DNA of 10,928 bases from an uncultured Oscillospiraceae bacterium (GTDB lineage Bacteria; Bacillota; Clostridia; Oscillospirales; Acutalibacteraceae), in NCBI GenBank assembly GCA_910588415.1, contig CAJUPK010000077.1, positions 1-10,928 on the forward strand. The letters are read 5' to 3'. The notes beneath the pieces are model-generated. The model saw only the letters and a program-made list of their open reading frames with translations, made no database searches and was not told the DNA's origin. Below are positions 6,040-10,928 of the stretch, piece by piece. Within the stretch, counting starts at the first letter, position 1. Every line of letters starts with the position of its first letter. A program made the translations under genes and the position numbers.

Positions 6040-7335
6040 CTAGCCCAAGCGGCAGCTGTTCCCCTGCCAAGTGAACAGGCTGTTGTAGAAGGCGGTCATG
6101 GCGTTAATCATGTGCTTTAGGTCCTCCCGGCCCGCCGTCTCATAAGGGGAGTGCATGGCAAGCTGCGCCAGCCCGATGTCCACTGTGGGCATGGGCACCT
6201 GAGAGCCGGAGATCAGCCCCAACGTGCCGCCCCCTGGCGCGGAGGAATGGTTGTAGTAATCCTGGGTGGGTACCCCGGCCTTCTCGCACACCCGCTTAAA
6301 TACCGCCGCTGTGCAGGCGTCTGTGGCATACCGGGTGCTGTGCTTTATGACCACACCCTCGTTCATATAGCACCGACTGGTGGGGTCCGCCTTGTCCGGG
6401 TAGTTGGGGTGTACCGCGTGGGCATTGTCCGCGGAGAGCAGCATCCCGTTCTGAATGGCCTGCTGGCGCTGCTGCTCGTCCTTCCCTGCCCACTGGCAGA
6501 TCCGGGCCATGGTATCCGCCAGCAAAGTGGAGCCCGCCCCCTGGCGGGTGGCGCTGCCCGTCTCTTCGTTGTCAAACACCGCGCAGATCATGCAGTTTTC
6601 TGGGTTTTCGCTCTGCAAAAAGGCAGTGACCGCTGAGAATGTACACTCCAAGTCGTCCAGCTTGGGGGCCGCAATGAACGCCTCCTCCGCCCCAAAGGCT
6701 GTGCCCCGGGCCCGGTTGTACAAGTACAGCTCGTGAGAAAGAATGTCCTCCTTCTTCACCCCGGCCCGCTCCGCGGCCAAAGCCAGCAGGTCAGCCTCGC
6801 TGCCCCCAAACAGAGGCAGGGTATCCCGCTGGGGATCGGTCTTGCTGCCGTTGTTGGCCTCCCGGTTCATGTGGATGGCCAGGCTGGGAATCAGCAGCAG
6901 GTCCCTGTGCAGATCGACAAGCTGCATCCGCAGGCCCTCCTCTGTGCGCAGGGCCAGCCTTCCCGCCACAGCCAGGGGGCGGTCCAGCCACAGGTTCAGG
7001 GCCATGCCGCCGTACACCTCGGTATTCAGCTTGGTATACTTTCCCTCCACCTTCATCTCCGGCGCACCCTTCACCTTAAAGCAGGGGGAGTCCCCATGGG
7101 GCGCGGCAACGGAAAAGGCGTTAAACTCTTTTTTAGGGCAGCGGAACGCCAGTACGCTGCTCATATTCCGGGTGGTAAAATAGCCCTTCCCCGCTTCCAG
7201 CGTCCAGGGTTCCTGTTCGCTCAGCTCCACAAACCCGGCGTGCAGCAGCATGGCCCGTACAGCGTTTACTGTGTGAAAGGCCGTGGGGCTGCTCTCAATA
7301 AAGTCAAAAAGCCGGTTGGTCAGTTGGTCCGTCAT
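6040..7335 (-). CDS. M18 family metallo-aminopeptidase (aspartyl aminopeptidase-like)
   Basis: 431-residue cytosolic dinuclear zinc aminopeptidase, a normal length for family M18 (PF02127). The expected metal and catalytic positions are all visible: His80 and Asp82 in AAPHGDSPCFKVK, Asp227 in KLDDLEC, Glu257-Glu258 in FDNEETGS, Asp303 in SADNAHAVHPNY, and His395 in MHSPYE. The family removes acidic or neutral N-terminal residues from peptides; specificity here is not readable. The ATG at 7335 has AAGGAAGG upstream. It is first in a probable operon with the proline iminopeptidase-like gene, a GNAT gene and the GH13-GNAT gene, and is driven by the promoter at 7399-7427. Domestic peptide turnover or use of imported peptides is the likely role. 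Confidence 0.95.
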   Translation of the reverse strand: MTDQLTNRLFDFIESSPTAFHTVNAVRAMLLHAGFVELSEQEPWTLEAGKGYFTTRNMSSVLAFRCPKKEFNAFSVAAPHGDSPCFKVKGAPEMKVEGKYTKLNTEVYGGMALNLWLDRPLAVAGRLALRTEEGLRMQLVDLHRDLLLIPSLAIHMNREANNGSKTDPQRDTLPLFGGSEADLLALAAERAGVKKEDILSHELYLYNRARGTAFGAEEAFIAAPKLDDLECTFSAVTAFLQSENPENCMICAVFDNEETGSATRQGAGSTLLADTMARICQWAGKDEQQRQQAIQNGMLLSADNAHAVHPNYPDKADPTSRCYMNEGVVIKHSTRYATDACTAAVFKRVCEKAGVPTQDYYNHSSAPGGGTLGLISGSQVPMPTVDIGLAQLAMHSPYETAGREDLKHMINAMTAFYNSLFTWQGNSCRLG

Positions 7336-7398
7336 AGATATCCCTTCCTTTATGGTTCAATTTCAGCGTATACAATTTATGGATATTCACCAATTTCT

Positions 7399-7427
7399 AT
7401 CATACCACATTTCCCAGGCTTATGCAA
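7399..7427 (-). promoter_or_regulatory. Extended -10 promoter of the M18/S33/GNAT/GH13 operon
   Basis: On the minus strand TTGCAT (7427-7422) is followed after 17 nt by TATGAT (7404-7399), preceded by TGG to make an extended -10. Transcription would start near 7391, leaving a leader of about 56 nt. The -35 begins 2 nt from the end of the preceding operon's terminator. Confidence 0.75.
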
Positions 7428-7428
7428 G

Positions 7429-7472
7429 AAAAAGATAGGGGGAAGACCCCATGGCCTTCTCCCTATCTTTTT
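7429..7472. terminator. Strong bidirectional terminator after the tandem GNAT gene
   Basis: Seventeen-bp stem with one G-T wobble: AAAAAGATAGGGGGAAG (7429-7445) with CTTCTCCCTATCTTTTT (7456-7472), loop of 10 nt. T-runs follow the stem in both directions. On the minus strand it lies about 130 nt after the stop codon at 7604 and separates the two operons. Confidence 0.9.
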
Positions 7473-7528
7473 TACCACAATGACAGCGCAGTGTCCGAAA
7501 ACACAGCCGCAATCCTTACAGAAGACTT

Positions 7529-7568
7529 TGATGGAGGGAATCTCTTTTCCGCTGGATTTTCTCCATCA
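7529..7568. other. Intergenic inverted repeat downstream of the tandem GNAT gene
   Basis: TGATGGAG (7529-7536) and CTCCATCA (7561-7568) form a perfect 8-bp stem with a 24-nt loop in the 3' untranslated part of the first operon. There is no T-run, so it is not a terminator. It may be a stabilising stem or chance. Confidence 0.35.
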
Positions 7569-7603
7569 GAAATCAGGGAAACCAGAATCCCTTCCCAGAC
7601 ACG

Positions 7604-8497
7604 CTACTCCACCCACATTTCCATGGCTGGCCCCGCGTCTTCGCCGGGCTGGCGGGCAAACCCGAACTGCTCATAGAAGCCGGTACGGTCCTTGCCCGCC
7701 TGCAGCTGTACCTTGATCCGCCAGCCCGGCCGCAGCTGGGCCCGCAGAAACTCCAGGCAGTGCTCCACCAGCTTGGTTCCAATGCCCACACCCTGGTAAT
7801 CCGGCAGCACCATCACATTGGTCAGGTAGGCGCTGTAGCCGCCGTCCCAAATCACCCGGGCACTGCCCACCGCCAGCTCCTCGTCATAGCAGCCCACCAC
7901 AAAGGCAGAGCCCTCCAGTCCGGCCTCTGCCTGGGCAGGGCAGATAGGGCTCCAGCCCACTGCGGCCCGCAGGCGGCAGTAGTCCTCTGCCTGGAGAGTG
8001 TCCAGGTAGCGGAGCATCTTTTGGCCCGTGTTCAGCATCACCAAAAAGCCCTCTCCCGTAATCCCATGGGTCACGGTCCGCTCTGTCACAAAGCCGCAGC
8101 TGCTGTAAACCTTTTGGGCCCGCCGGTTAAAGGCTGCCACCGTCAGGCGGAACATATCCGCCTGCAGCTTTGTCTTGGCAAACTTCATGCCTGCCTGCAC
8201 AAAGGGCTTGCCCAGGCCCGCGCCGCACAGGTCCGGGCGAAGGCCCAGGCCCATGTCCAAGGGGCCCTCTGGGTAAGAGAGCTCCTCCGCTGTGGGGATC
8301 TGGGCTCCCTGTCCAAACTGGTAGAATCCAATCAGCTCCCCCGCTATATTGAGAACCCCATAGGTGCTGCCATCCAGCATCTCGTCCAGGGGCTCCCCTT
8401 CCTGCCAGTTGTATATGGCATACTCGCCGGGGTACTCCCAGGCAGCCAGCTCCTCTGCCAGCGCCGGGGTCATAGGGACAATCGCCTGTTCGCTCAT
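7604..8497 (-). CDS. Tandem two-domain GNAT acetyltransferase
   Basis: 297 residues made of two GNAT domains. The first (about 1-155) has the acetyl-CoA loop region LGLRPDLCGAGLGKPF (84-99), FNRRAQKVYSSCGF (123-136) and a plausible complete fold. The second (about 165-297) has NVMVLPDYQGVGIG (227-240) and FYEQFGF (274-280). The second domain resembles the stand-alone GNAT at 4664-5062: VGW near its start, MVxPDYQGxGIGT, FYExFGF. The two halves differ clearly from each other, so this is not a recent internal duplication. The start codon overlaps the CHAP gene stop in an ATGA, implying translational coupling. It is last in the four-gene operon and is followed by a strong terminator. The acceptor is unknown; sugars, amines, antibiotics and protein N-termini are all possible for this superfamily. 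Confidence 0.9.
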   Translation of the reverse strand: MSEQAIVPMTPALAEELAAWEYPGEYAIYNWQEGEPLDEMLDGSTYGVLNIAGELIGFYQFGQGAQIPTAEELSYPEGPLDMGLGLRPDLCGAGLGKPFVQAGMKFAKTKLQADMFRLTVAAFNRRAQKVYSSCGFVTERTVTHGITGEGFLVMLNTGQKMLRYLDTLQAEDYCRLRAAVGWSPICPAQAEAGLEGSAFVVGCYDEELAVGSARVIWDGGYSAYLTNVMVLPDYQGVGIGTKLVEHCLEFLRAQLRPGWRIKVQLQAGKDRTGFYEQFGFARQPGEDAGPAMEMWVE

Positions 8498-9012
8498 TCC
8501 GCGTCCCCTCCATACACAAAATTGTCCGGCAGGCTGATATATCCCCGGATATGCCCGTCCCTGGGCCGCTCCACCAGGCCGGACACATTCCCCAGGTTGC
8601 CCTCTGCCGCCAGAATGGCGTTTTCCCGCACCTCCACCACAATGCCGATGTGGTCGTGGGCCTTGTTCTCAAACACCTTGTCATAGATCACAATGTCCCC
8701 GGGCTGGGGCAGACAGGTGTTTGCCCGCCAGCCCACCCGGTTGTCAGCTTTGGCCCACTCCTCCCAGGCCCCGCAGCCAGCCAGATTGCAGGAAACACAC
8801 TCCTTGGGCCGCACGGGGATCTGATACCCCGCCTGCACGCAGCAATAGTACACAAAAGCCGCGCACCAAAGACTGTCCGCTTCCTTCAGGCTCCACTTGG
8901 GGAAAGGCTGGATGATGGGCTGTATATTGGGCTTCAGGCCCATCACCTTGCCGTGCCAGGTCCTTGCGGCCTCTTCCCGGGCAATATGCGCCAAATCGTT
9001 TCGCGTTGCCAT
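8494..9012 (-). CDS. Small CHAP-domain cysteine peptidase/amidase, no export signal
   Basis: 172 residues. The CHAP fold (PF05257, NlpC/P60-like) is indicated by Cys50 in SLWCAAFVYYCC, PGDIVIY (104-110), His121 in HDHIGIVVEV, and AEGN (136-139), which would supply the third catalytic residue. CHAP enzymes usually cut peptide or amide bonds in peptidoglycan. Here there is no signal peptide, membrane anchor or wall-binding domain: the N terminus MATRNDLAHIAREEAART is charged and helical. The protein is therefore cytosolic, leaves by another route, or acts on a non-wall substrate. It is unusually rich in Cys for a CHAP protein (C50, C57, C58, C72, C75, C80, C100). AAGGAGG and a nearer GGAG precede the ATG, inside the end of the DUF3795 gene. 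Its stop overlaps the next gene. Confidence 0.85.
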   Translation of the reverse strand: MATRNDLAHIAREEAARTWHGKVMGLKPNIQPIIQPFPKWSLKEADSLWCAAFVYYCCVQAGYQIPVRPKECVSCNLAGCGAWEEWAKADNRVGWRANTCLPQPGDIVIYDKVFENKAHDHIGIVVEVRENAILAAEGNLGNVSGLVERPRDGHIRGYISLPDNFVYGGDAE

Positions 9013-9018
9013 GTTCTC

Positions 9019-9585
9019 CTATACCTCCTTGTCTCGCTTCTCTTTCTTCGGCCTTTTCCGTAATGCCAGCGTAACTCCCTGGCGCTCTGCCGCTGCCCGC
9101 AGTTCCTGTACCGCCTGGCTGGCCCGGGCTTTTTGGTCCGGCAGGTCTCTCTGGGCCTGCAGACGGGCTATGACCAGCCGCAGTTCTTCCAGGTCCAGCA
9201 GGCTGGCCCCCAGACAGAAAAAGCTCCTCCGGCGGCCGTCGTTGCAATTCTCCAGGAGATAGGCCAAAATATCCGCCCTCTCCCGCAACTGCTGGCGGCA
9301 GCCCTGCAGGTCAGCCTGGGCTGCCTGTATGTCCGCCTGCCGCCGCTGGTGGGTAATAAAGGAATCGTACTGGTCAAAGCCCTGGTATTTTTCGCAGGGA
9401 TACTCCCCGCACTGGAAGCAGTAGTCCAGCCCGCCCCGGCTGATGGCGCACCGCGCCAGCCTGCAGGGCTGATTTCCCTCTCCGCCTCCGCAGCCAGGGC
9501 AGTGGCCCCCCACTTTCATGGGGCAGAGCCCGCAGTGCAGCCCGCAGAGGGAGAACAGCTGGTCCTGCCGGCAAAAGCCCTTCAT
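9019..9585 (-). CDS. Cysteine-rich DUF3795 domain protein
   Basis: 188-residue soluble protein. The first 70 residues carry eleven cysteines in the DUF3795 (PF12675) pattern: CGLHCGLC (14-21), CPGCGG (29-34), C41, C46, and YCFQCGEYPC (55-64), which suggests binding of zinc or an iron-sulfur cluster. The rest is charged and largely helical (about 75-110 and 128-175) and ends in a Lys/Arg-rich tail. The molecular function of the family is unknown. It begins 5 nt after the transporter gene and ends 6 nt before the CHAP gene, so it is surely in the same operon. The ribosome binding site before the ATG at 9585 is weak (AGAGGGGG at long spacing), so translation may be coupled to the upstream gene. 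Confidence 0.85.
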   Translation of the reverse strand: MKGFCRQDQLFSLCGLHCGLCPMKVGGHCPGCGGGEGNQPCRLARCAISRGGLDYCFQCGEYPCEKYQGFDQYDSFITHQRRQADIQAAQADLQGCRQQLRERADILAYLLENCNDGRRRSFFCLGASLLDLEELRLVIARLQAQRDLPDQKARASQAVQELRAAAERQGVTLALRKRPKKEKRDKEV

Positions 9586-9590
9586 AAAGG

Positions 9591-10499
9591 TCAGGCCCCC
9601 TCTAAGGCGCCCATCATTACAATGCCCACGCCAGCCAGGGCAATGGCCCCATACTGCCGCACCGTCAGCTTCTCCTTCAAGAAGATCCGGGACAGAACCA
9701 CGGAGAACAGGCAGTAGCTGGAGATCAGGGGCGCGGCCATAATGCCGTTGTCCGCAATGGCGTAGATATAGAAGAACTGTCCGGCTGTCTCACAGATAGC
9801 TCCCAGGCCCTTTTCCCGTTCTTCCCAAAGACTGAACTTCTGCTTCTTGACAAAGACCAAAAAGATGAAAGCCGCCACCGCGCACAGGAAGAAGGTGAAC
9901 TCATAGGCAATCTCTCCCTCCTCCTCGCTCATCAGGGCCCAGGCGTCCAGCACCAGGCTGTCTCCAAAGGTGCCCAGGGCGTCGATGATGCAGTAGATGA
10001 TGGGGATGCTCACAGCCAGGGCGCTCACTGTGTACTTCTCCTCAATCACCTCTCCCCGGAAGCGCCTGGCCTTGTTCTCGTCCTTCATGTCAAAGACAGA
10101 CAGCAAGATCACGCCCAGCACCACCAAAATTACAGACACCAGCTGCAGCTCGCTCATGGTCTGCCCCAGGAACAGGAAGCAGAGAATGGCCGCCACTGCC
10201 CCAGAAGAGTTGCACACCGGGGAGGACACAGAGAGCTCCAGATAGCGCAGGCCTATGTACCCAATAGCCATGGACAAAATGTAACAGGCGGCAACCGGCA
10301 GGTACTTTATAATGCTCATGGGGTCAAACTCCTGATAGTGCAGGCAGAACATCACCAGTCCATGGATGCCCATGACTGTACCCACCATGATGACCATGCG
10401 CAGATGGCTGTACTTGTCCCGGGGATCCGTCCCCATTTTGGAAAACAGGTCAGAACCGCCCCAAAACAGGGCGGTAATGAGTGCGAACACAAACCACAT
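9591..10499 (-). CDS. EamA/DMT-superfamily inner-membrane transporter
   Basis: 302-residue membrane protein with about ten hydrophobic helices in the duplicated EamA arrangement (PF00892). The second repeat is the clearest: SSYCLFSVVLSRIFLKEKLT then QYGAIALAGVGIVMM near the C terminus. The first repeat ends with FLFLGQTMSELQLVSVILVVLGVILL. A long charged cytoplasmic loop (about 137-157) separates the halves. The substrate of DMT transporters (metabolites, amino acids, drugs) cannot be predicted here. The frame opens at a TTG at 10508, but the ribosome binding site GAGAGGA abuts that codon. It is 9 nt before the ATG at 10499, so I start there. It is first in the four-gene operon. No convincing consensus promoter was seen in the AT-rich 40 nt upstream. 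Confidence 0.92.
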   Translation of the reverse strand: MWFVFALITALFWGGSDLFSKMGTDPRDKYSHLRMVIMVGTVMGIHGLVMFCLHYQEFDPMSIIKYLPVAACYILSMAIGYIGLRYLELSVSSPVCNSSGAVAAILCFLFLGQTMSELQLVSVILVVLGVILLSVFDMKDENKARRFRGEVIEEKYTVSALAVSIPIIYCIIDALGTFGDSLVLDAWALMSEEEGEIAYEFTFFLCAVAAFIFLVFVKKQKFSLWEEREKGLGAICETAGQFFYIYAIADNGIMAAPLISSYCLFSVVLSRIFLKEKLTVRQYGAIALAGVGIVMMGALEGA

Positions 10500-10565
10500 T
10501 GGTATCAATCCTCTCGTTTATCCATCGTATTTATCGTTTATTGTTTGTTTCTGTGAGAGCAGAGT

Positions 10566-10613
10566 AAAAGTTTCGCCTTCTCATCGAGTTGGCACACCAA
10601 CTCGTCGGTTCGG
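10566..10613 (+). repeat. Dispersed 35-bp repeat, right copy, with CGAGTTGG palindrome
   Basis: Bases 10579-10613 equal the reverse complement of 1234-1268 over all 35 nt, and AAAAGTTTCG (10566-10575) continues the match after a small divergent gap. The core hairpin at 10585-10604 has an 8-bp stem and the loop CACA. It lies about 80 nt upstream of the transporter start codon, so it could be within or near the operon's promoter region. Confidence 0.85.
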
Positions 10614-10630
10614 TCAGCTAAGGAAGGGGT

Positions 10631-10833
10631 CAAGGGGAACTGGTTCCCCTTGCGTGGTGTGGAGCAGAGCTCCACGGCCTTGCGCTTTAGCGCCAGAAAA
10701 GTCGTCAGACAAGACGGCCAAAGGCCGTCAGCCATTTTCAAAGAAAATGGTTAAAAAGAGCTGCCGCATATATGTGGCCTGCGGACGCACAAAGCGCGTC
10801 CTCCGGCAAGGGCTTGGGGCTTTGCCCCAAGCC
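10631..10833 (+). repeat. Chain of short hairpins (extended repeat module)
   Basis: Successive self-complementary units with tiny loops and little spacing: CAAGGGGAA/TTCCCCTTG with loop CTGG (10631-10652); GTGGAGC/GCTCCAC, loop AGA (10659-10675); GACGGCC/GGCCGTC, loop AAA (10713-10729); CCATTTTC/GAAAATGG, loop AAA (10732-10750); GCCGCATATATGTGGC (10763-10778, one wobble); GGACGC/GCGTCC (10783-10801); and GGCTTGGGGC with its exact complement around TTT (10811-10833). The stem sequences are all different. There is no plausible gene. With the flanking repeats this accounts for the gene-free 10509-10928 interval. It could be a structured non-coding RNA or a compound repetitive element. Confidence 0.7.
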
Positions 10834-10928
10834 TAGAGTCAGTTTTAAAACTCCGAAATACTGTCTGTTTTGACCAGAAATGGAGCTTTCGGTGTCAAAA
10901 ATCCTCGAAAGGCGGCAGCCTTTCTTGC
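10833..10928. mobile_element. Second MITE-like copy, divergent and cut by the window edge
   Basis: Aligned from CTAG with the element at 2160-2255, these 96 bases are similar over the full length at roughly 70 percent. Identical stretches include AAATCCTCGAAA, GAGCTTTC, AAATAC and the final TTTCTTGC, with only one-base offsets in between. The orientation matches the complete copy. Its left end abuts the last hairpin of the chain, and its right end is outside the window. Confidence 0.65.

Noticed and set aside
1092..7500. Shared 11-mer AGTGTCCGAAA at 1092-1102 and 7490-7500, as a possible remnant of the repeat module
   Set aside because: The match is too short, with only CAGC matching shortly after it; it could be chance.
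6733..8686. Plus-strand open frames of about 300 codons (6733-7716 and 7760-8686)
   Set aside because: They are antisense shadows of the M18, tandem GNAT and CHAP genes. The first even crosses the terminator and promoter between operons. No recognisable protein family.
10509..10560. Promoter for the transporter operon in the AT-rich leader
   Set aside because: Several weak -10-like strings (TACGAT, GATAAA) exist, but none has a convincing -35 at the right distance.
10538..10741. 67-codon minus-strand frame upstream of the transporter
   Set aside because: It begins with TTG without a ribosome binding site and consists entirely of the hairpin chain and the 35-bp repeat, so it is likely a repeat-derived false ORF.
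10579..10833. CRISPR array
   Set aside because: The units are different palindromes, not identical direct repeats with unique spacers, and no cas gene is present.

Overview
The window looks like chromosomal DNA from a GC-rich anaerobic gut member of the Bacillota, class Clostridia, probably Oscillospiraceae-like. This is an inference from the protein types, the strong AGGAGG-type ribosome binding sites, consensus-like vegetative promoters, and compact gene strings separated by hairpin-rich intergenic repeats. No phage, plasmid, CRISPR, rRNA or tRNA signal was seen. All nine recognised genes lie on the minus strand, so transcription runs from high to low coordinates. The left gene and the right-hand repeat are cut by the window edges.

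Layout, in the direction of transcription (right to left): (1) 10509-10928 has no gene. It holds a partial copy of a short mobile-looking repeat, then a chain of small hairpins, then one copy of a dispersed 35-bp repeat. (2) 10499-7604 is a tight four-gene operon: EamA/DMT transporter, cysteine-rich DUF3795 protein, small CHAP-type cysteine peptidase/amidase, and a tandem two-domain GNAT acetyltransferase. Gaps are 5 and 6 nt, followed by an ATGA overlap. It ends in a strong stem-loop terminator at 7429-7472. (3) Directly next to that terminator a promoter starts a second operon (7335-2610): M18 metallo-aminopeptidase, proline-iminopeptidase-like alpha/beta hydrolase (13-nt gap), small GNAT (40-nt gap), and a GH13 alpha-amylase fused to a C-terminal GNAT domain (74-nt gap containing a perfect 11-bp dyad). 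A stem-loop at 2353-2384 ends it. (4) 2012-2609 has no gene and contains a complete MITE-like element with terminal inverted repeats. (5) yhhN-family membrane protein with its own promoter. (6) 995-1360 holds the second, inverted copy of the dispersed repeat module and a consensus promoter. (7) murE-type peptidoglycan ligase, running off the left edge.

Functionally the second operon reads as intracellular scavenging: two aminopeptidases and a cytosolic amylase/maltodextrin-type enzyme. GNAT domains recur: a stand-alone one, one fused to the amylase, and two in tandem in the adjacent operon, with clear sequence resemblance between the stand-alone copy and the second half of the tandem protein. 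Their substrates cannot be told from the sequence. The most unusual points are the GH13-GNAT fusion, the MITE-like family (one whole copy, one divergent partial copy), and the hairpin-chain module present in two inverted copies flanking the eight complete genes.
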